From: CAYWFP01 sp964457365
Lineage (GTDB): Bacteria > Planctomycetota > SZUA-567
Direction of reading: 5' to 3'
Length of the DNA: 51,218 nt
Assembly (NCBI GenBank): GCA_964457365.1
Contig: CAYWFP010000017.1
Span: 1 to 51,218 of the forward strand
The notes beneath the pieces were generated by a model, which was given only the letters and a program-made list of their open reading frames with translations, searched no databases and was not told the DNA's origin. Numbering within the stretch: position 1 is the first letter of the stretch; every line of letters starts with the position of its first letter. Shown one piece after another: positions 34,262-43,086 of this stretch. The position numbers were made by a program, and so were the translations under genes.

Positions 34262-34408
34262 TCCCCGGCGCGGCAAACGCGGCATCCGGCGCGTCCGCCG
34301 GCGCGCGGGCGGACGAAAAACGCCTTTTCGGTTGCATTTTCGCGCGCCTCTGGCTACTCTGGCGCAATAATACGACAACCTCTCTGGATCGCGGAGAATT
34401 CCGGGCGC

Positions 34409-34774
34409 ATGAAGAAGATCCCCGTCACCGAGATCACCGAGGGTCAGGTTCTCGCGCGTGACGTCTTCGACGACAGCGACCGCGTGCTGCTGGGCGCCGG
34501 CACCGTTCTCGGCGAGAAGCACATCAAGATCCTCGAGCGGCGCAATATCATCGAGGTCGCCATCAAGACCCCCGACGACAACCCGCCCGGTACCGACGCT
34601 GTCGCCGGCGAGAAGGAACCGCCGAAGCTGACCGCCAAGGAGGAAGAACGGCGAAAGGCCCAGATCCGCCGCATCGACCACATGTTCGAGCTGGTCGCCG
34701 ACGAACACCCGCGCATGCAGACATTGCGCAAGCTCGTGCTCGAACGTTCGGCGAAGGGACTGCTGCATGACTGA
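34409..34774 (+). CDS. Small protein with HD-GYP/HDOD-associated N-terminal motif
   Basis: 121 residues. The first 55 (ITEGQVLARDVFDDSDRVLL, then GAGTVLGEKHIKILERRNI) match the short beta-rich segment found at the start of many HD-GYP proteins. The rest is charged and helical (EEERRKAQIRRIDHMFELV). It overlaps the HDOD gene by 8 bases, so it probably works with that protein. The precise role is unknown. The upstream region 34262-34408 may hold a promoter, but I cannot point to one firmly. Confidence 0.7.
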   Translation: MKKIPVTEITEGQVLARDVFDDSDRVLLGAGTVLGEKHIKILERRNIIEVAIKTPDDNPPGTDAVAGEKEPPKLTAKEEERRKAQIRRIDHMFELVADEHPRMQTLRKLVLERSAKGLLHD

Positions 34775-35609
34775 CGCGGACAAGCTGCTCGACAGCATCA
34801 CCGACATCCCGACGCTGCCGGACGTGGTCGCGCGCATCAACCAGCTTGTCCGCGATCCGAACACCAGCGCCGCCGACATCAACGACGTCATCAGCCGCGA
34901 CATGGCGCTCTCGGCGAAGGTGCTCAAGCTCGTAAACTCGCCCTTCTACGGTTTTCCGCGCCGCATCACCAGCATCACCTACGCGGTGGTGATCCTGGGC
35001 TTCCGCACCATCCGCAACCTGGCGATGTCGGTCTTTATGATGGACCTCTTCAAGAAGGGCTGCGAGGGTTTCGACGCCAAGGCCTTCTGGCGCTACTGCA
35101 TCGGCGCGGCCGTGGCCTCGCAGACGGTGGCCAAGCACGTGGAGTTCCCGCACGGCGAGGACGCCTTCATGGGCGGGCTGCTGCACGACGTGGGCCTGGT
35201 CATCATGAGCCAGTACGTCACCGACGACTTCGCCAAGGTGCTCGAGAAGCGCGACCAGCTCGACTGTCTGCTGCTGGAGGCCGAGGAGCACGCGCTGGAC
35301 TACGACCACACCCAGCTCGGCGGCAAGCTGATGGAACGCTGGAACCTGCCGCCGCATCTGGTCGAGATCGTCCGTCACTACCCCGATCCCGCCCGGGCCG
35401 ACGCGGACAACATGCTCGTCAGTATCGTCCACCTCGGCGCGATCTTCACGCGCGCGCTCTGCTTCGGCAATGCCGGCGACAATCGCCTCTTCGCCATCGA
35501 CGAGCACGCCTGGAAACAGAGCGGCCTCACCGAGCCGAAGCTGGCCGAGGTGCTCGACGATATCGGCGGCGAGATGAATCGCGCCGGCGAGTTCTTCGAG
35601 ATGCTTTGA
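34767..35609 (+). CDS. HDOD-domain protein
   Basis: 280 residues. The HDOD core runs from IPTLPDVVARINQLVRDPN to about 220, with SRDMALSAKVLKLVNSPFYG, GGLLHDVGLVIMSQY and HTQLGGKLMERWNLPPHLV. HDOD proteins are HD-like but lack a complete metal-binding HD pair and usually act in signalling. The C-terminal 50 residues are less conserved. It converges on the B12-activation gene with 25 bases between the stops. Confidence 0.92.
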   Translation: MTDADKLLDSITDIPTLPDVVARINQLVRDPNTSAADINDVISRDMALSAKVLKLVNSPFYGFPRRITSITYAVVILGFRTIRNLAMSVFMMDLFKKGCEGFDAKAFWRYCIGAAVASQTVAKHVEFPHGEDAFMGGLLHDVGLVIMSQYVTDDFAKVLEKRDQLDCLLLEAEEHALDYDHTQLGGKLMERWNLPPHLVEIVRHYPDPARADADNMLVSIVHLGAIFTRALCFGNAGDNRLFAIDEHAWKQSGLTEPKLAEVLDDIGGEMNRAGEFFEML

Positions 35610-35613
35610 GCGC

Positions 35614-35636
35614 GACCGCCTGTCTCGCGGCGGGTC
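35614..35636. terminator. Weak candidate bidirectional hairpin
   Basis: GACCGCC (35614-35620) and GGCGGGTC (35629-35636) form a stem with one bulge around an eight-base loop. There is no T-run on either strand, and the right arm overlaps the minus-strand stop. It could help end transcripts from both sides. Confidence 0.25.
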
Positions 35637-36372
35637 ACGCCTGCCCGTGGCGCAATTCTTCCCAGAGATCCGGATCGAACGGAGCGAGGCGGTCGGGGCA
35701 ATCCTCGATGCGGCAGGCGCGGCAGGTCTGGAAAGTAGTCTTGCTGGCGTAATGCAGGCCGGAGACCGTTTTCGTCGGCACCATCAGCCCCGACTCCAGC
35801 AGGTGCACGCCGATCCGCTCCGGGGTGTCTCCGAGCAGGCGGAAGAGCGCGACCTGCTGCTCGACCGGCCAGAGCCACGCCGCGCCCGAGCCGGGCGAGA
35901 GGCGACTGACGCGGGGAATACGGAAGCGGAGCAGCAGGTGCGCCCGCATCGCCTGGTGGGCGCTGCGCATGACGGCGGTGGTGATCTCGCTCCAGTAATA
36001 GCGCTGCAGCAATTCCTTCGGCGGCGGCTCCAGCGCGTCGAGCTCCGCGCCACAGGTGACGATGAACGGAAAGACCCGGCGGACGTGCGCGAGCTGGCGG
36101 TGCAGCAGGGGGCTCGGGAGAGTGAACCCCTCGATGACGACGTCGTCCTCGTCCACGGCGGTGACGCGCGCGGGACGATAGACCGCCTTGGGCCGTCCCC
36201 GGATGCGCGCCTGCTCGACCAGATTCTCGAAGGCGGCGGCGTCTTTCGAGCCCGGGTGCAGGCGCATGGCCGCGCGGATCTTGTCGGCGTTGAAGCGGAC
36301 CGGGAGCGCCGGAAAGAGCATCGCGCCGTTGTCGTACTCCACCACCTCGAGGTTGGCTTCAGCGCCGCGCAT
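35635..36372 (-). CDS. MetH activation-domain-like protein
   Basis: 245 residues. The C-terminal 130 match stand-alone versions of the vitamin B12-dependent methionine synthase activation domain: PRVSRLSPGSGAAW, WPVEQQVALFRLLGD, ERIGVHLLESGLMVPTKTVS, and a terminal Cys motif CRACRIEDCPDR. In full MetH this domain binds SAM and helps reductively remethylate the cobalamin. The stand-alone form occurs beside corrinoid genes in anaerobes. It is the last gene of the one-carbon cluster, 126 bases downstream of the RACE-like gene. I did not see the RxxxGYxxC SAM-binding motif; the equivalent loop reads RLSPGSG. Confidence 0.8.
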   Translation of the reverse strand: MRGAEANLEVVEYDNGAMLFPALPVRFNADKIRAAMRLHPGSKDAAAFENLVEQARIRGRPKAVYRPARVTAVDEDDVVIEGFTLPSPLLHRQLAHVRRVFPFIVTCGAELDALEPPPKELLQRYYWSEITTAVMRSAHQAMRAHLLLRFRIPRVSRLSPGSGAAWLWPVEQQVALFRLLGDTPERIGVHLLESGLMVPTKTVSGLHYASKTTFQTCRACRIEDCPDRLAPFDPDLWEELRHGQA

Positions 36373-36498
36373 CCGGAGCCCTCGTCTTCAATGCCGCAGC
36401 ACGGCGAATCCCGGCGGCCGGGTCGGCGGAAACGTGTCGACCGAAGAAAAGCGTATACGCGAGGCGGTGGCGATGCAAGTTCGGCACGGGGAAAACGC

Positions 36499-38406
36499 CT
36501 ACGTTTCGCTCATCGGCATCATGACCCCGGCGAAACGGCGCACCTCGCCGCAGGCGTCGAGGTCGCCCTCGGGGAAGACCATGGCCTCGGCGAAGCGGCG
36601 CTGGAACATCGGATCCAGCGAGAGATCCACGAAGCGCGTGCGCCGGCGGATCGCCTCGGCCTCCTTCTGCTCGTCCAGCGAGACCAGCGCCAGCTTGGCG
36701 CCCAGCGACGCGGCGTTGCCGATGAACTTGATCCGTTCGCTCGGCACCTGCGGCAGCAACCCGATGCGCCTGGCGTTGGAGCGGCGGATGAAGTTGCCGA
36801 AGGCGCCGGTGAGGAGGATCTCGTCGAGTTCGTGCGCCTGCATGGAGAAACGCTCGAGCAGGATCTCGATCCCGGAGCGGATCGCGCCCACCGCCAGTTG
36901 CAGCTCCTGAACGTCGCGCTGCCAGAGCGCGATCGCCTGGCCGGAGCCGGTCTCGTCGTCGCTGGCGAGCACGAAACGGCGCTCGGCCTTCTCGCCCAGA
37001 AAACGCGCGCGGATCGCCGGCGGCGTCTCGGGCGGGATGGCGTCGTCGGCGACGAAGCGGCCGCCGCGGTTCAGCAGCCCCCGGCGGAGCAACTCGGCCA
37101 CCGCGTCGATGAGCGCGGTGCCGCAGAGCCCCATCGGCCTGGCGTTGCCGATGACGTTGACGTCGACGTCGTCGTCGAGAACGACCTTCTCGATGGCGCC
37201 GGTGCGCGCGCGCATGCCGTGACGGATGCGGGCGCCCTCGAGCGCGGGGCCGGCGGCGGTGGAGGCGGCATACATCTGGTCGCCCTTGGCGAGCACGATC
37301 TCGCCGTTGGTGCCGATGTCGACCAGCAGCGTGGTTCCCCGCCGATGCACCAGACGCGCGGCCAACGCCGCAGCGACGGTGTCCCCGCCGACGAAACCGC
37401 CGATCTGTGGAAAAACGTACAGCAATGCGTCGCGGTTGGCCTGCAGGCCGATCTCGCCGGCGCGGAAGCGCATGGCGTTGGTGAAGACCGGGCAGTACGG
37501 CGACTCCCCGAGCGCCGAGGGGTCGAGCCCGCAGAGAAGCTGCTGCATGGTGGTGTTGCCGGCGACGGTGATGTCGTAGACGCGGTGCGGCGCCGCGCGG
37601 CAGTTCTCGGCGAGGGTGTTGATCATGCCGTTGAGCGTCTCCACGAGCACCGCCTGCAACTCCTCCAGCGCGCCCGGATCCTCGCGGATCTGCATGATGC
37701 GGCTGACCACGTCGTCGCCGTGGGTGATCTGCGGGTTGAGCTCGGAGGTGACGGCGAGCTCGCGGTTGCTCGTCAGGTCCATCAGCGTGCCGACGATGGT
37801 GGTCGTGCCGATGTCGAAGGCCACGCCGTAGACGTCCTCGGTGGTGTCGCCGCGCTCGAGGCGTAGCAGCTGTTTGCGCGCAATCATCGCCGTGCCGGAC
37901 CAGTCGTTGTCGCGCAGGAACTGCGGCAGGTGACGCAGTTGCCGCAGCGAGATCTCGACGTTGCCGATAGCCTTGCGCAGCCGGTCCAGGTCGGCCTGCG
38001 GACGGTTCCGCGTCGGCGGACGGAGTTTGAAGTAGACCTTCCGTACCACCGGGTTGAGCCGTCCGCGCAGGCGCACGTCGTCCATCAGCACCTTGTGGCA
38101 GTCCGAGAGCGTCGTGTCGGTCTGGATCTCGACGGTGCAGTGCCCGGTGATGCGCGACTGGCAGCCGAGGCGGCACCCTTGCTCGAGTTCCTCGGCGGTG
38201 AAGTAAGCCCGCTCACCCGCCGTCGGCGCCGCCGCGCCCGCGAGCACGCGCACGCGACACTTGCCGCAGGTGCCGTGCCCGCCGCAGGGCGTGTCGAGGA
38301 TGATGCCGACGCGGCCGGCCGCCTCGAGAACGGTCGTGCCCACCGGTTCGAAGGCGTAGAGCCCCGAGGGGCGAAAGCTGACCTTGACGCGTTTCTCCGT
38401 GCGCAT
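36499..38406 (-). CDS. Corrinoid activator, RACE-type (2Fe-2S ferredoxin plus ASKHA/DUF4445)
   Basis: 635 residues. An N-terminal [2Fe-2S] domain has C41, C47, C50 and C82, and after a linker (about 100-200) comes an ASKHA ATPase-like region with AFDIGTTTIVGTLMDL, GNTTM and LVDIGTNGEIVLAKG. Such RACE/RamA-like proteins use ATP and an electron from the cluster to bring Co(II) corrinoids back to Co(I), so that MttB- or MetH-like proteins can take methyl groups. It sits between metF and the MetH-activation gene. The cluster thus carries two different reactivation factors. Confidence 0.9.
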   Translation of the reverse strand: MRTEKRVKVSFRPSGLYAFEPVGTTVLEAAGRVGIILDTPCGGHGTCGKCRVRVLAGAAAPTAGERAYFTAEELEQGCRLGCQSRITGHCTVEIQTDTTLSDCHKVLMDDVRLRGRLNPVVRKVYFKLRPPTRNRPQADLDRLRKAIGNVEISLRQLRHLPQFLRDNDWSGTAMIARKQLLRLERGDTTEDVYGVAFDIGTTTIVGTLMDLTSNRELAVTSELNPQITHGDDVVSRIMQIREDPGALEELQAVLVETLNGMINTLAENCRAAPHRVYDITVAGNTTMQQLLCGLDPSALGESPYCPVFTNAMRFRAGEIGLQANRDALLYVFPQIGGFVGGDTVAAALAARLVHRRGTTLLVDIGTNGEIVLAKGDQMYAASTAAGPALEGARIRHGMRARTGAIEKVVLDDDVDVNVIGNARPMGLCGTALIDAVAELLRRGLLNRGGRFVADDAIPPETPPAIRARFLGEKAERRFVLASDDETGSGQAIALWQRDVQELQLAVGAIRSGIEILLERFSMQAHELDEILLTGAFGNFIRRSNARRIGLLPQVPSERIKFIGNAASLGAKLALVSLDEQKEAEAIRRRTRFVDLSLDPMFQRRFAEAMVFPEGDLDACGEVRRFAGVMMPMSET

Positions 38407-38412
38407 CGCCTG

Positions 38413-39363
38413 TTAACCCTCCCAGAGCGGCCGGGACGTGGTGACGCCCAGGGCCTCGTAGATCCGCAACGGCGCGGTCGACTTGTTCAACGTGTAGAAG
38501 TGGATGCCGTCGACGCCGTTGTCCAGCAGGTCCATCGCCTGGTGCGCGGCCCAGTGGATGCCGACGTTCTCGACGTTCTCGTCGCTGTCGGCGCGCTCGA
38601 TCGCCTTGAGCAGCTTCGCCGGGATGCGCGAGCCCGCGGCGAGATCGGCCATGCGGTACAGCCCCTTGCGCGAGCTGATCGGCATCAGCCCGGCGATGAT
38701 CGGGACGTGGATGCCCGCGCACTCGCAGCGCTCGCAGAAATCGTAGAAATCGCGGTTGTCGAAGAAGAGCTGCGTGCAGATATAGTCCGCGCCGGCGTCG
38801 ATCTTGCGCTTGAGATTGTCCAGCTCCTGCAGGCGGTTGGGTGTCTCCGAGTGCCCCTCGGGGTAGCCCGCCACGCCGATGCCCGTCTTCGGGAAGTGCT
38901 CGCGGATATAGGCCACCAGCTCGCTGGCATAGCCGAAGCCGTTCTCGGGCCGGGCGAAGGAGGTCTCGCCCTTGGGCGGATCCCCGCGCAGGGCCAGGAC
39001 GTTGTGGATGCCCGACTCCCAGTAGCGGGTGAGGATCTCGTGGATCTCCTCGCGCGGCGCACCGATGCAGGTCAGGTGCGAGACCACGGGGATGTCGCTG
39101 CGCTCGCGGATCTTGAGGATCAACTCGTACGTCAGCTTGCGCGTGGTGCCGCCGGCGCCGTAGGTGACGCTGACGTAGCACGGCTCCAGGGGCGCCAGAC
39201 GGCTGATCGTGTCGAAGAGCCGCGCCGAGGTCTCCTCGGTCTTCGGCGGGAAGAATTCGAAGCTGATGTTCGTCCGGTGCCGGTCCAGGATCCGGGTGAT
39301 GACCGTCTCGGTCGCCTTCGCCGCGGCCCTCTCGCGTTCGCGTCCGGGGGTTGCCGCACTCAT
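38413..39363 (-). CDS. metF: Methylenetetrahydrofolate reductase MetF
   Basis: 316 residues with the MTHFR barrel: EFFPPKTEE near the N-terminus, YVSVTYGAGGTTR, HLTCIGAP, LALRGDPP, GVAGYPEGH, TQLFFDN and GIHFYTLNKS. It interconverts 5,10-methylene-THF and 5-methyl-THF with a reduced flavin; no C-terminal zinc-type extension is present. The start at 39363 overlaps the upstream methyltransferase by 4 bases (ATGA). In a methyl-consuming pathway it could run in the oxidative direction to feed methyl groups into the folate pool; in biosynthesis it makes methyl-THF for methionine. Confidence 0.95.
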   Translation of the reverse strand: MSAATPGRERERAAAKATETVITRILDRHRTNISFEFFPPKTEETSARLFDTISRLAPLEPCYVSVTYGAGGTTRKLTYELILKIRERSDIPVVSHLTCIGAPREEIHEILTRYWESGIHNVLALRGDPPKGETSFARPENGFGYASELVAYIREHFPKTGIGVAGYPEGHSETPNRLQELDNLKRKIDAGADYICTQLFFDNRDFYDFCERCECAGIHVPIIAGLMPISSRKGLYRMADLAAGSRIPAKLLKAIERADSDENVENVGIHWAAHQAMDLLDNGVDGIHFYTLNKSTAPLRIYEALGVTTSRPLWEG

Positions 39364-40199
39364 GCCGTCTCCTGTTTCTTGAAGTGGAAGATGCCCCATG
39401 TCAGGTAGCCGTTGTTGCCACCGTCGATCCAGTGGCGCAGGCCCGTCTTCATGTTGGCGCGGTACTCTTCCGAGATGACGTCTTCGATCTCGCCTTCGCG
39501 GGACTCCAGCTCGTCCAGCACGCGCTGGTAATGCTGCGGCAGGTAGGGGTCCAGGTCGACGTATTCCATCGCTTCGAGTCCCGCCTCGCGCGCGGCCTGC
39601 TCGTAGAACGAGCGGCTGCCGAGCGAGGTCAGGTGGATGCGCGCGAAGATCGGCTCGAGCACGTCCGGCGGGCAGTTCTCGGTCATGAGGATATCCGTGA
39701 AGACCAGACGTCCGCCGGGCTTCAGCACGCGCGCGGCCTCGGCGATCACCCGGGCGCGGTCGCCGCTGTGCAGGATCGCGTCCTGAGACCAGACCACGTC
39801 GAAACGCCCGTCCTCGAAGGGCACCTCCTCGAAGGCGCCGTCGACGACGGTGATCTTCTCCGCCAGGCCCTGTTCGGCGTTCATGCGCCGGCCGCGCTCG
39901 TTCTCGCGCTCGCTGAGATTGAGCACGGTCATCCTGCAGCCGAAGTTGCGCGCCAGGCAGCGCGCGGAGCCGGAGAAACCGCCGCCGAGGTCCAGCACCT
40001 CGGTGGTTTCGTCCAGCGTCGGCACCAGCGAGGCCATGCGCAGGATCGTGCGCGTGCTCGCCGCACGGATCGACTCGTCGGGGCGTTCGTAGATCCCCAG
40101 GTGCAGATCCTCCCCGCCCCAGAGCAGGTAATAGAACCGCTGCGCGTCGTCGCTATCGTAATACTGCTTCGTCGTCTGCGTGACTTCGGGTTGATTCAT
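39360..40199 (-). CDS. SAM-dependent sarcosine/dimethylglycine-type N-methyltransferase
   Basis: 279 residues. SAM-binding motif I is LDLGGGFSGSAR, followed by LNLSERENERGRRMNAEQGL, VVWSQDAILHSGDR and RVLKPGGRLVFTD. This combination is characteristic of the sarcosine/dimethylglycine methyltransferases that make glycine betaine from glycine stepwise. The Leu/Trp-rich N-terminus (YYLLWGGEDLHLGIY) is also typical. AAGGAGG precedes the ATG. Its place in a cluster with MttB-type demethylases and metK is unusual, see findings. Related enzymes methylate other amines, so the substrate is inferred. Confidence 0.87.
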   Translation of the reverse strand: MNQPEVTQTTKQYYDSDDAQRFYYLLWGGEDLHLGIYERPDESIRAASTRTILRMASLVPTLDETTEVLDLGGGFSGSARCLARNFGCRMTVLNLSERENERGRRMNAEQGLAEKITVVDGAFEEVPFEDGRFDVVWSQDAILHSGDRARVIAEAARVLKPGGRLVFTDILMTENCPPDVLEPIFARIHLTSLGSRSFYEQAAREAGLEAMEYVDLDPYLPQHYQRVLDELESREGEIEDVISEEYRANMKTGLRHWIDGGNNGYLTWGIFHFKKQETA

Positions 40200-40249
40200 C
40201 AGGCACCTCCTTGCTGCTGTGATTCGAAAACACCGCCGCCCGGGCCGAA

Positions 40250-41047
40250 CTAGAACTCGAAGAGCTTTGCCCGGTGCGCCTTGAGGTAGTTCTCGCAGAA
40301 GCGGTCGCGGCCGATCAACGTCTCGGCGGCGACGATGATCGCCATCATCTGCTTGTCGCGCGGATCGACGATGGCGCCGTCGAGCCCCTTGGCGATGGCC
40401 ATGGCCATGAAGGTCCGGTTGGCGAACTTGCGGTTGGGGATCCAGTAGGAGCAGTTGGAGAGGCCGCACATGGTGTGAATCTCCGGGTACTTCGTGCGCA
40501 ACTCCTCGATGGCGTCGAGAAACTCCTGCCCGCAGGTATCGGTTGTGCCCACCGGCTGCACCAGCGGATCGACGAAGATGTTCCCGATCGGGATATCGTG
40601 CCTGGTCAGGTCCTCGATCAGCGTTTCGGCGATCTCCAGCCGCGCCGCCTTGTCGTGCGGCATCTCGCCGTCCTTGACGCAGAGGGCGATGACCTTCAGG
40701 TCGGTTCCGGCCACGAGCTTGAGCATCGCCTCGTGCCGGTCGGTCTCCATCGAGATGGAGTTGATCATCGGCGTGCCGCGGTGGACCTTCATCGCCGCCT
40801 CGATGGCCTCGGGGTTGGGGCTGTCGAGGCAGCACGGCGCGTCCACGGCCTCCTGCACCGCCTGCACCAGCCACTGCAGATACTGCGGCTCCTCCTCGAC
40901 GAAGATGCCGGCATTGACGTCGATGTAGTCGGCGCCGCACTCGACCTGCTTCTTGGCGATCTCGGCGATGCCCTCGGCGTTCTTCTCCTTGATCAACGGC
41001 TGGATCGACTTGCGCGAGGCGTTGATCAGCTCACCCACTAGTAGCAT
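40250..41047 (-). CDS. Pterin-binding (methyl-THF:corrinoid) methyltransferase, MtgA/AcsE-like
   Basis: 265 residues, a single dihydropteroate-synthase-like barrel: GELINASRKS at the start, ADYIDVNAGI, CCLDSPNPEAI, PMINSISME, LCVKDGEMP, VDPLVQPVGT and MCGLSNCSYWIPNR. Such proteins move the methyl group between the corrinoid protein and tetrahydrofolate, as MtgA or the AcsE/MeTr type. CAGGAG precedes the ATG, and the gene start overlaps the HyuA-like gene's end by 17 bases. It is the likely link between the MttB-type enzymes and the folate pool. Confidence 0.9.
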   Translation of the reverse strand: MLLVGELINASRKSIQPLIKEKNAEGIAEIAKKQVECGADYIDVNAGIFVEEEPQYLQWLVQAVQEAVDAPCCLDSPNPEAIEAAMKVHRGTPMINSISMETDRHEAMLKLVAGTDLKVIALCVKDGEMPHDKAARLEIAETLIEDLTRHDIPIGNIFVDPLVQPVGTTDTCGQEFLDAIEELRTKYPEIHTMCGLSNCSYWIPNRKFANRTFMAMAIAKGLDGAIVDPRDKQMMAIIVAAETLIGRDRFCENYLKAHRAKLFEF

Positions 41048-43070
41048 AACATTTCTCCTGCGGTTTCTCCTGGGAAGCGCCGCGGTTGACCGCGGTCGTC
41101 TCCGACAGTCTCGGGTTGCCCACGGCGCGGGCGAGGTAGCGGTGGATCACGCCTTCGCGCCGGAGTATCATCTCCACGTGCGGATCGCTCGCCCCGGCCT
41201 CCAGCGCCGCTTCGAGCGCGCGCCGTTCGGCCTCACCGCGGGCGAACGCCCTCGCCTCCTCGGCGACGACAAAAGTCCGCGAGTCCTCGCCGATCCGCAC
41301 GACGTGCAGGGTGCTGGCCGCTTCCTCGCGGACGAAGACGCGGGCCTCCACGGCCTCCATCACCGAGCCGCTGACCGCGCCGACGGCGTTGGCCACGGCG
41401 AAGTGCGGCGGCGCGATGAACGGCGCGGCGAGGTGGTCGGCCGCCTGCTTGATGAAACACGTCGCCGGCGCGCCGGTGCCGAGGATCGGGAAGCGGCTGT
41501 CCATGCGCACCCCGAGGTAGCGGTTGCTCTTGGCGATCATTTCCCGGAAGAGCCAGCGTCCCCATTTGCCGTCGATGCGCGTGGGCATCTCCGCGCTCTT
41601 CATGTGCTGACACGCCAGGAAGATGACCGCCTCCTCGACGATCATCTCCACGATCCGCGCGAGAGTGGTCTCGACGAAGGTCTCGATCTGGCGCTCGCGC
41701 AGCGCGCAGAGCACCGTCACCGCCTGCCGCGCCGCCGGGGCGTTCCAGAGCGCCATCCCGCCGGTGACGTGCAGCAGGTCCGAGGGCGTCAGCGCCGCCA
41801 CGCCCAGGTGCCCGCTGCGCATCAGGTCACGGCCGGAAAGCTGCGCAGGATGGTACGCGCCGCACGCTTTCAGCAGTTCCGTCTGGCTCGCCGGCCCGTC
41901 CCGCAGCGCCGCCACGAGGCGTTGCTCCGTCTCGCTCAGCGCCGCGGCTTCCGGCTCCTTGTACAGCAGCCAGTACTCCAGGTCGGTCTCTTTCCACCGG
42001 TTGACCGGAACGTTCCGCAGGCCGGTGAGCGCCTTCTCCGCCGCCGGGAACTCCGCGGCCAGGCGCGCCAGCGGCACCACCTTCTCCGGGCCGATCGCGA
42101 CCACGCCGTCGCTGTCGATGCGGATGCGACTGTCGCAGCCGACGCAGACGGTGCGGATGCGCGCGGCCTCCACCGAGGTCCAGGTGTCCCCGACGCGGGC
42201 GCCTTCTTCGGAGACGACGACCTGCCCGTTGCTGACCAGAGCCATGTCGGTGGTGGTGCTGCCCATGTCCACCACGAGCATGTCCGCGGTGTCGGTGAGG
42301 AAACGTCCGCCGTTGGCGCTGGCGGCCGGGCCGGAGAGGATCGTCTCCACCGGCTTGCGGATCGCCTCGGCGTAGGGCATCAGCGTGCCGTCGCCGCGGA
42401 CAATCATCAGCGGCGCCGCGATGGCGTGCGTTTTCAGGGACGCGCGCACCGCATCGATGAATTCCTGCATCACCGCCACCAGCGAGGCGTTCAGCGCGGC
42501 GGTGGCGGCGCGCTTGACCGAGTCGAGCTTGGTCGAGAGCTGGTGCCCGAGCACCACCGGCAGCGCGGCCGCGTCGCGGAGGATCTCCAGTGCGCGCTGC
42601 TCGTGCTCCGGGTTGAGCGGGCTGAAGTAGCCCGAGACCGCCACCGCGTCGACGTCGTCATTGTGTCGTTCGGCCCAGGCGCGCAGCGCCGCCTCGTCCA
42701 GCTCGCCCTGGGGCGCGCCTTGCGCGTTGTGCCCGCCGGCGATGTAGGCGATCGTCTCGGTGCCGAACTTGTCCGACAGATCGAAGGTCTCGATCAGCTC
42801 CGCGTCGTAGCCCAAGAGCAGCAGGCCGACCTTGCGGTTCTTGCCCTCGGCGATGGAGTTGGTCGCCAGCGTGCTCGAGATGCCCACGAGGCGGACCTTA
42901 CTCACGTCCGGGATCTCCAGCCCGTCGATGGCCTCGATGACCCCGACCTTCAGGTCGTGCCGGGTGGTCAACGCCTTGACCGTGGAGAGGACCTCCCGGG
43001 TGTGATAGTCCATCAACACCCCGTCGGTGAAGGTGCCCCCGGTGTCGATGCCGATTACGTACTGCTCCAT
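41031..43070 (-). CDS. HyuA-like ASKHA-fold protein (hydantoinase/oxoprolinase family)
   Basis: 679 residues. The N-terminal phosphate-binding motif is GIDTGGTFTDGV, followed by ISSTLATNSIAEG, and the second, DMGSTTTDMALV, is near residue 270. The C-terminal half contains LTPSDLLHVTGG and ILGTGAPATCFI. N-methylhydantoinase-A-like proteins hydrolyse ATP and usually work with a HyuB subunit, which is absent here. A related protein is linked to C1 transfer pathways in methanogens, and such genes sit with corrinoid clusters. The precise role here is unknown. It lies between mttB1 and the pterin-binding methyltransferase. Confidence 0.8.
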   Translation of the reverse strand: MEQYVIGIDTGGTFTDGVLMDYHTREVLSTVKALTTRHDLKVGVIEAIDGLEIPDVSKVRLVGISSTLATNSIAEGKNRKVGLLLLGYDAELIETFDLSDKFGTETIAYIAGGHNAQGAPQGELDEAALRAWAERHNDDVDAVAVSGYFSPLNPEHEQRALEILRDAAALPVVLGHQLSTKLDSVKRAATAALNASLVAVMQEFIDAVRASLKTHAIAAPLMIVRGDGTLMPYAEAIRKPVETILSGPAASANGGRFLTDTADMLVVDMGSTTTDMALVSNGQVVVSEEGARVGDTWTSVEAARIRTVCVGCDSRIRIDSDGVVAIGPEKVVPLARLAAEFPAAEKALTGLRNVPVNRWKETDLEYWLLYKEPEAAALSETEQRLVAALRDGPASQTELLKACGAYHPAQLSGRDLMRSGHLGVAALTPSDLLHVTGGMALWNAPAARQAVTVLCALRERQIETFVETTLARIVEMIVEEAVIFLACQHMKSAEMPTRIDGKWGRWLFREMIAKSNRYLGVRMDSRFPILGTGAPATCFIKQAADHLAAPFIAPPHFAVANAVGAVSGSVMEAVEARVFVREEAASTLHVVRIGEDSRTFVVAEEARAFARGEAERRALEAALEAGASDPHVEMILRREGVIHRYLARAVGNPRLSETTAVNRGASQEKPQEKCYATSG

Positions 43071-43086
43071 GTCCTTCTCGCTGTAA

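Noticed and set aside
35647..37866. 739-codon plus-strand open frame
   Set aside because: It is antisense to the MetH-activation and RACE-like genes, which carry complete motifs.
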